In this document: one piece after another, positions 6,842-15,285 of the stretch
Position numbering within the stretch: the stretch's first letter is position 1
Layout of the letters: every line of letters starts with the position of its first letter
NCBI GenBank assembly: GCA_963777485.1
Contig: CAVZQP010000002.1
Location: forward strand, 124,001-188,000
Source of the DNA: Bog-473 sp963777485
GTDB taxonomy: Bacteria > Actinomycetota > Acidimicrobiia > Acidimicrobiales > RAAP-2
DNA: 64,000 bases
Direction of reading: 5' to 3'
Notes under the pieces: model-generated
Seen by the model: the letters and a program-made list of their open reading frames with translations, nothing else
Told to the model about the DNA's origin: nothing
The model's database searches: none
Position numbers and translations under genes: made by a program

Positions 6842-8845
6842 ATGAGCCCCCCGAACCCCGAAGACGATCCCGTACACAAGGGTCTCCACAACCTCGGCCG
6901 CCAGATCGAAGAGGCGGAGGAGGTGACCCCCGTTCCAGAGGCGGCCGGCGAGGACCCGGAGCCGGACCCCGCAGGCCGGGGCGAGCCACGGACACCGCCG
7001 GGGGCCACAGCTGCAGCTGCGGGTGCCGACGACGAGCTGCCCTGGCCGTCGGCGCCGCCCGCGGAGACACCCGCACCGGCTCGAGCGTCCGCCGACACTC
7101 CGCAGGCCGAAGGCGAGGCGGTGGCCGCGTCGGCGGCACTCGGGGCCGACCCAGCCGACAACCCGGTCGAGCGCGGGCTCCACGAACTGGGTCGCCAGAT
7201 CGACGAGGCGGAGCAAGGTGGCGGTGGTGGGAGTGGCGGTGGTGGGAGCGGCGGACGAGGCGCCGGCGGACCAGCGCACGCGGCGCCGAAGAAGAAGCGC
7301 TCGACCCGTCGCAAGGTGGCCTATGTCCTCGGCTCGATCTTCCTCGTGCTCGTGCTGATCGCCGGCGCTGCTGCGGGGTACGCGTGGTATCTCAACGATC
7401 AGATCCACCGCATCAGCCTGCACAACCTCTCGGATTCACCGTCCAAGGGCGCTGACGCGGGGACGGAGAACATCTTGATGATCGGGTCGACTTCGCGCTG
7501 CGCGCTCAAGGTGCAGAACCCGCAGTTCGGCCTTTGCTCACAGGGCGTGACGGGCGTCAACAGCGACGTCGTGATGATCCTGCACCTGAACCCGGCGAAC
7601 AACTCGCTGTCCATCCTCTCCATCCCGCGCGACCTGTTCGTGCCCAATGCGCGGTCGGACGGGGCCAACAAGATCGACGCTGCGCTCTATCAAGGGCCCG
7701 ACCAGCTGATCGCGGCCATCGAAGAGGACTTCGGCATTCCCATCCAGCACTTCGTCGAGCTCAACTTCGACAGCTTCATGAACGTCGTCAACGCGCTCGG
7801 TGGGATCCACATGTACTTCCCCGAGCCAATCTTCGACTCGTACTCGGGCCTCAACATCCAGACGACGGGGTGCATCGGGCTCAACGGGACCTCGGCGCTC
7901 GAGGTCGTCCGGGCACGGCACCTGCAGTACAAGCCCCCGGGCGTGACCACCTCCGACCCCTACTACTGGCCTTCGGAGAACGAGAGCGACCTGGCACGCA
8001 TCCGGCGGGACCACGAGTTCCTGCGCGTCCTGGCGTCAGCCGTCAAGGCGAAGGGCATCGGCGATCCCCTCACGGACCAGAGACTCGTTGCGGGCGTCGT
8101 CGGTGACCTCACCGTCGACTCCGGCTTCTCGCTCTCCGACATGGTGTCGCTCGTCTTGACGTATCACGGCGTGAACGTCAACTCGGCGCCCCAGTTGACG
8201 ATGCCGGTGCAGGTGGACCAGTTCGGCAGCTACACCTACAAGGGCGGGAGCTACGGGAACATCGAATTCCCGTCCGATCCCCAGGACCACGCCGCGGTCG
8301 ACCAGTTCCTGGGTTTGAAGGCGAACGAGGACACCTACTCGGGCGGCGCATTGCCGTCGCCGTCGTCGGTCACGGTGTCGGTGATGAACGGGTCGGGCAC
8401 CTCCAACCAGGCGTCGGACACGGCGGCAAGCCTGAAGGCACTGGGTTTCAACGTCGGGACGGTCGGTGACACCGCGCCCGTCGGACGCGAGGCCGAAACG
8501 GTCGTGTACTACTCCTCGAAGACACACGCCAACCTCGCCGCGGCGCAGGCCGTGGCGAACTCCATGAGCGGCGCCGTGATCATGGCCATGGACCCGACCC
8601 AGGTGCAGTCCGGATCCCAGGTCACGGTGGTCACCGGGACCCAGTTCAGCGTGAACCCGCCGCCGGCCGCCGTCACGCCGACCTCCGCCGCGGGCAGCAC
8701 GGGGGCCGGGTCCTCGAACACGACGACGACCTCATCGGCTTCTTCCAGCAACAGCCAGCTGTTCCAGCCGCCGACCACCACCGTGGAGCCGCTGGCCGCC
8801 TGGGACCCACGGTCCTGCACAGCGAAGGGGGGCGAGGGGCCGTAG
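6842..8845 (+). CDS. LytR-CpsA-Psr family cell-wall ligase with C-terminal LytR_C domain
   Basis: This 667-residue protein has a long acidic cytoplasmic N-terminus, a Gly-rich linker, a membrane helix (VLGSIFLVLVLIAGAAAGYA, around residues 158-182), then the LCP catalytic domain (SILSIPRDLFVPN; NKIDAALYQGPDQLIAAIEE; FVELNFDSFMNVVNALGGI; DLARIRRDHEFLR). A LytR_C domain follows (VSVMNGSGTSNQASDTAASL). LCP enzymes move lipid-linked glycopolymers such as arabinogalactan or teichoic acid to peptidoglycan. The N-terminus holds two copies of a motif, VHKGLHNLGRQIEEAEE and VERGLHELGRQIDEAEQ. The ATG at 6842 lacks a strong ribosome site. Confidence 0.93.
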   Translation: MSPPNPEDDPVHKGLHNLGRQIEEAEEVTPVPEAAGEDPEPDPAGRGEPRTPPGATAAAAGADDELPWPSAPPAETPAPARASADTPQAEGEAVAASAALGADPADNPVERGLHELGRQIDEAEQGGGGGSGGGGSGGRGAGGPAHAAPKKKRSTRRKVAYVLGSIFLVLVLIAGAAAGYAWYLNDQIHRISLHNLSDSPSKGADAGTENILMIGSTSRCALKVQNPQFGLCSQGVTGVNSDVVMILHLNPANNSLSILSIPRDLFVPNARSDGANKIDAALYQGPDQLIAAIEEDFGIPIQHFVELNFDSFMNVVNALGGIHMYFPEPIFDSYSGLNIQTTGCIGLNGTSALEVVRARHLQYKPPGVTTSDPYYWPSENESDLARIRRDHEFLRVLASAVKAKGIGDPLTDQRLVAGVVGDLTVDSGFSLSDMVSLVLTYHGVNVNSAPQLTMPVQVDQFGSYTYKGGSYGNIEFPSDPQDHAAVDQFLGLKANEDTYSGGALPSPSSVTVSVMNGSGTSNQASDTAASLKALGFNVGTVGDTAPVGREAETVVYYSSKTHANLAAAQAVANSMSGAVIMAMDPTQVQSGSQVTVVTGTQFSVNPPPAAVTPTSAAGSTGAGSSNTTTTSSASSSNSQLFQPPTTTVEPLAAWDPRSCTAKGGEGP

Positions 8846-8951
8846 GGCATGACGCGGTGACATCGGCAGAGAGTTCGGTCCAGATCTCGCCGAGGATCCG
8901 CCACCGTCTGGTTGCCTGAGCAAAGCGACCGGTCGGATCTCTTTCGCAGCG

Positions 8952-9050
8952 GTATACGCCCCGGGAACGGGGCTTTACCGCGCGCCGTATACGCGTGCGC
9001 AGAGGACCATATACATCCGCGCGGAAGGGCGGGGTTCCGTCGCATATACG
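8952..9050. repeat. Four TATAC boxes with regular spacing in a convergent intergenic region
   Basis: Between the convergent LCP and AAA genes, (G/A)TATAC occurs at 8952, 8987, 9009 and 9044, giving steps of 35, 22 and 35 bp. The first box is followed by a short hairpin, CCCC-gggaa-CGGGG type (8959-8973), which may be part of a terminator. No gene is seen in 8846-9103. The meaning of the boxes is unknown. Confidence 0.35.
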
Positions 9051-9103
9051 GCTGCAGCAATTTCCCGAACTCCTCCCGCGCTACGGCCGCGGTCCCGAGA
9101 CCG

Positions 9104-10198
9104 TTAGAGGTAGTGCCCGATCGACGCCTGCGCTGCGGTTGCCCGCACCGGCTCGGTCCCGTCCCTCAGCGCAAAGAGCTCGGCCAGGGAGTAGCCCTCC
9201 GCCCGCTCCGGCAAGGAGCGGCCCAGCCATGCCTGCGCCTCCGCGCCGCTCAGGTTGCCGACCTCGATCTGGGCGATACACCGTCCCGCACGGACCACCG
9301 CCGGGTGGAGGCGACTGAGCGCCTCGTTGGTGGTGATCGCCACGAGGAGGGACATCCCCTGTCCAAGCAATCCGTCGGTGAGGTTCAGCAGGCGCGCCAG
9401 CCCCTGTCCCGAACGCTCCTTCGCGCTCGACGCGATCAGCTCGTCGCAATCCTCGAGTACGAGCAGGCGAGACCGGTGAACACGATCCTGCTCGTCGTCG
9501 CCCAATGCGATGTTGAGGAGGTATGCCGCATCGTTGAAGAGCCGCTCTGGATCGAGGACGTAGTCGAACTGGCACCATTGGCGCCACGCATCGGACAGAG
9601 AGCGGAGCGCAGTGGTCTTGCCGGTCCCAGGAGGGCCGTGGAGCAGTAACAGCTTGCCCGACAGGTCCTTACTTGTCATCGACATCAGAGCTTCGAACGC
9701 ACCCGCCGCGCTCGCGCCGTAGCTCTTGCGGATCGCCTCCCACCCCGGCACCTCCAACGTGCGGACCGATCGCATCGGACCGTGCCCACCCATGTGCCAG
9801 AAGCCGACATCGACCTTTGAGCGGTCGAGGACCGGAGGCGCCGGAACGGCGTCTTTGGTGGCCTCGTCAAGGATGGCGACAGCCAGCTCCTCCGACTGGG
9901 CGAGGACGGACACACGGGCGTTCCCGTGCGGCCAGCGAATCGCACACAGGACCCAGCCCGGGCCGGACGCCATGACCGAGCGCGTGCGGTCCTGCACCGC
10001 GACCCGGATGGGCTCCGAACCCGGGGGCAACAGGGCCGCGTCCTCGCGGACGCGCGGAAAGAACGCGCTGCGCGCATACGGGTGGCTGCCCGAGATGTAG
10101 TGCTCAATGAACAGCAGGTCAATGGCGTCGTTGATCGAGTCGGAGTCGTCAAACGCCGCGACGCGCTGCGAGATGCCTGGGTTGTCGCTCATTTCCAT
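9104..10198 (-). CDS. AAA-family ATPase with DUF5925-like N-terminal domain
   Basis: The 364-residue protein has an N-terminal domain of ~165 residues resembling the actinobacterial DUF5925 family, then an AAA module with Walker A GPPGTGKTT, Walker B SRLLVLEDCDEL and a sensor/arginine-finger region (LVAITTNEALSRLHPAVVRA-GRC). This layout is like the 26S-protease or BCS1-type remodelling ATPases. Target and role are unknown. ATG at 10198 opens the frame; the gene stands alone and is convergent with the LCP gene. Confidence 0.85.
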   Translation of the reverse strand: MEMSDNPGISQRVAAFDDSDSINDAIDLLFIEHYISGSHPYARSAFFPRVREDAALLPPGSEPIRVAVQDRTRSVMASGPGWVLCAIRWPHGNARVSVLAQSEELAVAILDEATKDAVPAPPVLDRSKVDVGFWHMGGHGPMRSVRTLEVPGWEAIRKSYGASAAGAFEALMSMTSKDLSGKLLLLHGPPGTGKTTALRSLSDAWRQWCQFDYVLDPERLFNDAAYLLNIALGDDEQDRVHRSRLLVLEDCDELIASSAKERSGQGLARLLNLTDGLLGQGMSLLVAITTNEALSRLHPAVVRAGRCIAQIEVGNLSGAEAQAWLGRSLPERAEGYSLAELFALRDGTEPVRATAAQASIGHYL

Positions 10199-10509
10199 TC
10201 CACCGTGGTACGCGCGGACGCGTCGAATCAGGGCTGGCTTGCCAGCTTGGATATTCGTCAGTTGTGGTCGTTCAGGCGACGCCGCACGCCGCCCTCGAGC
10301 TCACACTTCGACGAATGAGCGCGGTGGCGTCTGCGACGAGGACCTTCTCCGTCCCCATAGCTGTCGGATGCAGTGCACACGAGCCATAGTCCGACAACGA
10401 TGCCGGAAGACCCACACCATGTCAACGCCTATGGCAAGAGATGCAACGACGTTGCGCCGCGACATCCTGTGAATGCTGCCGCGCGTGTAAGTGCCGTGTA
10501 CGCGAGCGT
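10199..10509. other. Intergenic region, no gene seen
   Basis: This stretch separates the start of the AAA gene from the stop of the SDR gene. Both strands were read; the open frames lack ribosome sites or recognisable protein content. A weak inverted repeat GTCGGA/TCCGAC lies around 10364-10404. It may hold the promoter of the AAA gene. Confidence 0.5.
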
Positions 10510-11337
10510 TCAGGCGAAGATCTCTCCGCCGTTCGTGTCGAGCGCCTGGCCCGTCATGGCCGCCGACAAGTCGGACGCAAGGTAGACGATGGCGCCGGCC
10601 ACGTCGGCGTCGGAAGGGATCCGGCCGAGCGGAACGCGTGCGTTGAGTTCGTCGATGACCTCCTGTGCCGGCACGCCGCGGCCGCTCGACGTCATCTCGA
10701 TGTACATGTCGACAGACGGCCCGGCCATCCAGCCGGGGACGACCGCGTTGACGCGGATGTTCGACGGGCCGAGCTCGTAGGCGAGCACGCGGGTCGCCGT
10801 GAGGAGCGCCCCTTTGGAAATCGCGTACCCGCCTTGGGCGGGCTGGGGTTGCCGCGTCACCATCGACGCAACGTTGACGACCGAGCCGCCACCGCGCACA
10901 CGGAGGTGCGGCAACGCCGCCTTTGTCATCTGGAGCGAGCCGAAGAGATTGACCTCCATGATCTTGCGCCAGATGGCGAGGTCGACGTCCTCGAAACTCT
11001 GGAAGACGTCGCTGCGGAAAGCGTTGTTCACGACGACGTCGATTCCACCGAACGCTTCGGCGGCCGCCGCCATCAGCGCGGCACAGGCATCGGGGTCGAC
11101 GATGTTGGTCGGTACCGCAACACCTCGCGCGCCGAGCTCGGTCACCTCGGCGAGCACTTCTTCGAGATTCGCTTCGCGGCGCGCTGCCAGCACGACGTCG
11201 GCGCCGTGGGCGGCGAGGGCCCGCGCCGCCTGGCGGCCGAGCCCGGGACCGACCCCCGACACGACACACACCTTGCCGGCCAACAACCCGGCCCCCGCTG
11301 CCGCCCGGCTTTCGGCCCCGTTCTTCATCGTCGTCAT
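10510..11337 (-). CDS. Short-chain dehydrogenase/reductase
   Basis: The 275-residue protein is a classical SDR: cofactor motif VVSGVGPGLGRQAA (GxxxGxG), the NNAF motif at the end of beta-4, catalytic Ser in VVNVASMVTRQ, and YAISK as the YxxxK catalytic pair, followed by NIRVNAVVPGWM. The C-terminus ends AMTGQALDTNGGEIFA. It would oxidise or reduce an alcohol/ketone pair with NAD(P). An acidic residue is absent and Arg-Arg follows beta-2 (LAARREANLEE), which favours NADP, but this is inference. No operon partner is close. Confidence 0.92.
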   Translation of the reverse strand: MTTMKNGAESRAAAGAGLLAGKVCVVSGVGPGLGRQAARALAAHGADVVLAARREANLEEVLAEVTELGARGVAVPTNIVDPDACAALMAAAAEAFGGIDVVVNNAFRSDVFQSFEDVDLAIWRKIMEVNLFGSLQMTKAALPHLRVRGGGSVVNVASMVTRQPQPAQGGYAISKGALLTATRVLAYELGPSNIRVNAVVPGWMAGPSVDMYIEMTSSGRGVPAQEVIDELNARVPLGRIPSDADVAGAIVYLASDLSAAMTGQALDTNGGEIFA

Positions 11338-11441
11338 GGAAGCGCAGCGTAGAGCAGCCGACCTGGAGGACCGCCAGCCATCCGCGCCGCCGTCACAGGG
11401 GCCTGGGATGATCGACGACAGGGTTGCGGCAAGGAGGGTCG

Positions 11442-11768
11442 ATGGCGATCTGTGGGCACTGCGGCGGCGAAATGTCCGATGGGATCAGCTGCCTGACCGA
11501 CCCGATTGTCGTCGATGGCAGGGCCTACCTGCCCGTCCGGTGGGGCCAGGAGCCTCGGCCGCGTCACCGCTACGAACCCGAGGAATGCCGTGACTGCGGC
11601 ACCCCGATCGGCGGGGTGCACCACCCGGGCTGTTGCCTGGAGCGGTGCCCCGCCTGTCACGGACAGGCCATCAGCTGCGGATGCATCGTGGAGAGCGAGT
11701 GCGACTTCGAGAGTGCCCGTGTCCACCGGTGCCGCTCCCACGTGCTGCGCCGTGTCGGCTGGCGCTGA
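11442..11768 (+). CDS. Small cysteine-rich zinc-ribbon-like protein
   Basis: AAGGAGG (11431-11437) precedes ATG at 11442, giving 108 residues. The protein has several CxxC-type pairs (ICGHCGG, ECRDCGTPIGG, CCLERCPACHGQ, ISCGCI), which suggests two zinc ribbons. Similar short proteins with a 'HxxGCxxExCPxCxGQ' module occur widely in actinobacteria and Firmicutes with no known function. An earlier in-frame ATG at 11424 lacks the ribosome site. Confidence 0.8.
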   Translation: MAICGHCGGEMSDGISCLTDPIVVDGRAYLPVRWGQEPRPRHRYEPEECRDCGTPIGGVHHPGCCLERCPACHGQAISCGCIVESECDFESARVHRCRSHVLRRVGWR

Positions 11769-11800
11769 CACGCGCCCGGAAACACTGAGCCGGCTGGTGC

Positions 11801-12433
11801 TCAGTCCCCCGGTCCCGGCGCACGCCCGGAACGCCGGAGCAACGCCTCCCACGGACTGAGCCGGGCGCCGACCGGCACCAGGATTTCAGCGATCCGGCCC
11901 TTCAGCCCGCCCTGCGCCTTCGCCAGACAGGCCCCCGCCCCGCGATAGAGCCCGTCGGGATCGGAAGGCCGGTGCCCCGAACCACCGGAGCGGGCGAGAT
12001 CCCACGAATGGAGATGCCATTCGGTGGCGGCCATCGCGGCGTGGAGCCCCGCCGTCACCGTCCCCCGCGGGTAGCCGTAGGGCAGGTCCCATGCGGCGGG
12101 CACACGCTCTGCGTACGACGTCGCCCGGGTGACGAAGAGCTCCAGTGCAGCCGGGCCACTCGTCTCGGCAAGCGGCACCAAGGCCAGCTCGTTCTGCGCG
12201 GCCAGCTCTTTGCCACCAAAGGGAGGCGTCGCATCGTCGCGCTCGGCCCGGTCGAGCCAATCGTGGTACCAGCCGGCGACGGCGGCCACGTGACGGGTCA
12301 GGACAACTGCGCTCCACTCGCCACAGGCAGGCCGCCCCCAATCCTCGCCGGACACTTCACCCGCCAACCGGGCGAACGCGTCGACCCCTTCCCCATAGAG
12401 ACGCAGCACCTCGTCCTGTGGCACCCCGGACAC
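11801..12433 (-). CDS. DinB/mycothiol-dependent maleylpyruvate isomerase-like protein
   Basis: The frame is open from far upstream, but protein-like content begins at about 12433 (GTG; VSGVPQDEVLRLYGEGVDAF), giving ~210 residues. It shows the MDMPI/DinB pattern: an N-terminal four-helix bundle with WSAVVLTRHVAAVAGWYHDW and a second metal-site helix with HAAMAATEWHLHSWDLARSG. The histidines at 'TRHVA' and 'EWHLHSWD' are placed like DinB metal ligands. Such enzymes use mycothiol as cofactor. Another GTG at 12424 is possible. It is divergent from a second gene of the same broad family. Confidence 0.75.
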   Translation of the reverse strand: MSGVPQDEVLRLYGEGVDAFARLAGEVSGEDWGRPACGEWSAVVLTRHVAAVAGWYHDWLDRAERDDATPPFGGKELAAQNELALVPLAETSGPAALELFVTRATSYAERVPAAWDLPYGYPRGTVTAGLHAAMAATEWHLHSWDLARSGGSGHRPSDPDGLYRGAGACLAKAQGGLKGRIAEILVPVGARLSPWEALLRRSGRAPGPGD

Positions 12434-12654
12434 GCACGCATCATGCCCGCCCCGCACCCGGAGCGCCGACGACGCAAGGGAGGGGACGGCGGTCCCTACG
12501 CGGACCGCGGTCGCTTCGGGCGCGTGGGAGTATTTCGGTCGCCACCTAATTTCGACTAACCGGCGGTAGCGGCGGTGGCATCGGGCTCTACGGATCGATG
12601 CCGATGGGCTGGCGACCGCGACCGAAGTGAACCGACGAGCGAGGGAGGACCTGA

Positions 12655-13287
12655 ATGGCCGGCATCGACATCTGGCCCGTCGTGCACGACGAGCGCGCTG
12701 CGTTGGCGGCGGACCTGACATCGGCCTCTCTGGGAGAGGAGCAGTGGTCGGGCCCGTCCCAGTGTGAGGGCTGGACCGTACGGGACGTCCTCGCGCACAT
12801 GACCGCCACCGCCAACATGACGCCGGCGAAGTTCTTTCCCAAGATGATTGCGTCGGGTTTCAGCTTCGACAAGGTGCAGGACAAGGGCATCGCAACCGAG
12901 CGCGGCGCCTCGGGTGCGGAGACGCTGACGCGTTTCCAAGCGGTCATTGGCTCGGAGAAGAAACCGCCAGGACCGAAGGACACCGTGCTGGGCGAGACGA
13001 TCATCCACGCCGAGGACATCCGGCGCCCGCTCGGCCTGCAGCGCACCTACCCAGACGAGGCCCTGGTGGAGGTCGCCGACTTCTACAAAGGCTCGAACCT
13101 GATCATCGGGACGAAGCGCCGCATCGAGGGCCTGGCACTGCGGGCCACCGACACCGGCTGGTCCCACGGCGCCGGTCCCGAGGTGTCGGGCCCGATGCTC
13201 CCGCTGCTCCTCGCCATGGCCGGGCGCAAGGGAGCGCTGAGCGAGCTCAGTGGCGACGGCGTGGAGACGCTGCGGACGCGTCCCTGA
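12655..13287 (+). CDS. TIGR03083-type mycothiol-dependent maleylpyruvate isomerase family protein
   Basis: GGGAGGACCTGA precedes ATG at 12655. The 210-residue protein begins with the family pattern LAADLTSASLGEEQWSGPSQ, CEGWTVRDVLAHMTATANMT, and has the second ligand region GETIIHAEDIRRPLGL. The 'CEGWTVRDVLAH' and 'IHAEDIRRPLG' motifs are diagnostic. Family members open or isomerise rings, or detoxify, with mycothiol. The substrate is unknown. Together with the neighbour at 11801-12433 it points to an actinobacterium that makes mycothiol. Confidence 0.88.
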   Translation: MAGIDIWPVVHDERAALAADLTSASLGEEQWSGPSQCEGWTVRDVLAHMTATANMTPAKFFPKMIASGFSFDKVQDKGIATERGASGAETLTRFQAVIGSEKKPPGPKDTVLGETIIHAEDIRRPLGLQRTYPDEALVEVADFYKGSNLIIGTKRRIEGLALRATDTGWSHGAGPEVSGPMLPLLLAMAGRKGALSELSGDGVETLRTRP

Positions 13288-13316
13288 ACGAGGGACGCCC
13301 CCACCGTCGTCTGGAC

Positions 13317-13445
13317 TCAGCCTGCGCCGGCCAGCTCACCCGCGGTCTGCAGCAGTGAGTTGCAGAACGCTCCTTGCAACCCGATATGGGACACGGGGAC
13401 ATTGGCGAACGCCGCCGCGTCCAACGAAGGCTTGATGGCGCCGGC
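13317..13445 (-). pseudogene. Possible C-terminal gene fragment
   Basis: The reverse strand encodes KPSLDAAAFANVPVSHIGLQ and AFCNSLLQTAGELAGAG before a TGA at 13317-13319. The composition is protein-like, but there is no start codon after the in-frame stop just upstream (near 13449). It may be the remains of a gene, but I do not recognise the family, and it could be chance. Confidence 0.25.
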
Positions 13446-13569
13446 CCAACCTCACTCAAGCACGGGCGCTTAACATCGCGGTGACGCCGTCGCGACGGTG
13501 TTACTAAGTCTTCGCGTCCAAACCGGGGTGACAGCCCGCTCGTCGGTTGCGCGAGCCCGGTACGGCGCG

Positions 13570-14187
13570 TTAACCGACGAGCTTGAGGTCCTGCAACAAC
13601 CAGCGGCCATCGCTGCGCACCAGGGTGACCTCGATGCGGCTGTCGTCCGTGCTGACACCCTGCTGGGTCGAATTGGCGACCGACTGGTTCACGAAGAGCA
13701 GCACGACCGCCTTGCTGGAGCTGATCGAGGAGATGCCTGCGGCCAACACCTTGGCCGAAGCCGTGGCCTTGTACTGCACCAGCACCTTCGACAGGCTGTC
13801 GCTCGATCGGATGAAGCTGCGCCGGAACGCCGGCGTCGACTCGCTCTCTACGCGGCCGAAGTCGCGGTGCAGGTGCCGGTAGCTGTAGGTCGCGACGTCG
13901 TTCGCATCCGCCTTCGCCGCCGCTACGGCGCTCGTCCGGTCCGCGTACAGCGAGTTCTGGCTCGACAGCTGCACTTGCGAGAAGAAGAGTGCCACCGCCA
14001 ACCCGACGATCACGACGAGGCTGACGGCTTCGACGAACAGGAACCGGCGCCGCGCCGAGGAGTCCCGTTGCTCCCTCCCGACCTCCGGCTCGGGCGCCGG
14101 CGCTGTCTCCCCGGCCTCGCCCTCCACCGGGCTCGAGCCCGGCCCTCCCTCGGCCTTCTCGGCTTCCAATACGGCTTCTCTCGACAT
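13570..14187 (-). CDS. Mce-associated membrane protein (Mam)
   Basis: This 205-residue protein has an acidic, Pro-rich cytoplasmic start, one membrane helix (FVEAVSLVVIVGLAVALFFS), and an extracytoplasmic SnoaL/NTF2-like domain (VATYSYRHLHRDFGRVESES; IEVTLVRSDGRWLLQDLKLV). That is the standard layout of Mam proteins, which stabilise Mce complexes. It is the last gene of the mce operon, six bases after mceF, with GGGAGGTTAAG as ribosome site. Confidence 0.9.
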   Translation of the reverse strand: MSREAVLEAEKAEGGPGSSPVEGEAGETAPAPEPEVGREQRDSSARRRFLFVEAVSLVVIVGLAVALFFSQVQLSSQNSLYADRTSAVAAAKADANDVATYSYRHLHRDFGRVESESTPAFRRSFIRSSDSLSKVLVQYKATASAKVLAAGISSISSSKAVVLLFVNQSVANSTQQGVSTDDSRIEVTLVRSDGRWLLQDLKLVG

Positions 14188-14193
14188 GCTTGC

Positions 14194-15285
14194 TTAACCT
14201 CCCGATGATTGGGGAACTTGCGCCGCTCCCCTTTGCAGGAGATCGGGCGCTTCCAGGGTGCAGGTGCGCATGAGGTCGGGCGCACCTGTCGCCGCGGTCG
14301 GCTCGGGCGTCTGAGCACCCGAGAGATACGGACACACCGTGTTCTTGGTGTTGTAATAGATGTTCACCGCGACCGAGCCGCCCGAGGCGGTGTCCGCGAT
14401 GTTGTTCACGAATGCGGGCAGCTGCTGGAGGAGCGACACAACGGCGGGCTGTTGCGCGACCGCGACGTCCGAAAGGCCGTCCAGCTCCTTGATCAGCTCG
14501 ACGAGCGCGGCGCCGTCCGACTGCACGAATTGTTGGACCGCCTGTTCGGTCGGGACCCCGTTTTCGAGGATGGCCGTGAAGTCCGCGTTCGACGCAGCGA
14601 TCTGTGCGGTGATGGTGGCGAGCGACTGGCTGAAGGAGATGATCGAGGCGCTCGATGCCTGCGCCGTCGACAGGACCGACCCTCCCGAGTTGATGAGCGT
14701 GACGGTCTCCGACTGCGCTGCCTGCAGCGCGGCGACCAGATGCCGCCCCGCGACCGTGATGTTCCTCAAGGCCTGCCCCGTGCCGTTGAAGCCCGACCCG
14801 AACGCTTGCGTGATGGTCTGGACCTCGCTCGACTTGATGCTGCCGATGAGCTGCCCCGCGTCGCTGAGGAGTTGGAAGACGCTGATCGGCACGACGGTCT
14901 GCTTCTCCGGGATGACGCTGCCGGCTCGGAGGTCGGGACCCTGCGCCGACGACGGGACCAGGTCCAGGTACTGCTCGCCCGCCACGGAGAGCTCGTGGAC
15001 GTGCGCGATCGAACGAGACGGGATGACGGTGCCCGGGTCGATGGCCAGAGTGGCGACCGCACCTTTCGGGCTGAGCGACATCTGCGTGATCCGCCCGACG
15101 TCCACGCCGCGATACGTCACGAACCCGTCCGAGTACAGGCCGCCCCCCCGGGGCAGGTCGACGGTCACAGTGAAGGGCTGGGCCCCGATCCGCCAGCCGA
15201 GCACGTCGAACGCGATGAAGTACAGACCGAGCAGAGCGACGACGACCAGCGCACCGACCCGGACCCAGACCTGCGTCCTGCTCAC
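14194..15285 (-). CDS. mceF: Mce family protein, sixth of the operon (MceF position)
   Basis: The 363-residue protein has an N-terminal membrane anchor (VGALVVVALLGLYFIAFDVL) and the MlaD/Mce domain (YSDGFVTYRGVDVGRITQMS; AVATLAIDPGTVIPSRSIAH; SVAGEQYLDLVP), followed by a long helical region. Mce proteins form a hexameric tube that carries lipids through the envelope; one copy of each of six subunits is expected. The GTG start overlaps the mceE stop by four bases. The tail ends in a Pro/Gly-rich extension after a Cys pair (VCPYL, RTCTL). Confidence 0.93.
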   Translation of the reverse strand: MSRTQVWVRVGALVVVALLGLYFIAFDVLGWRIGAQPFTVTVDLPRGGGLYSDGFVTYRGVDVGRITQMSLSPKGAVATLAIDPGTVIPSRSIAHVHELSVAGEQYLDLVPSSAQGPDLRAGSVIPEKQTVVPISVFQLLSDAGQLIGSIKSSEVQTITQAFGSGFNGTGQALRNITVAGRHLVAALQAAQSETVTLINSGGSVLSTAQASSASIISFSQSLATITAQIAASNADFTAILENGVPTEQAVQQFVQSDGAALVELIKELDGLSDVAVAQQPAVVSLLQQLPAFVNNIADTASGGSVAVNIYYNTKNTVCPYLSGAQTPEPTAATGAPDLMRTCTLEAPDLLQRGAAQVPQSSGG

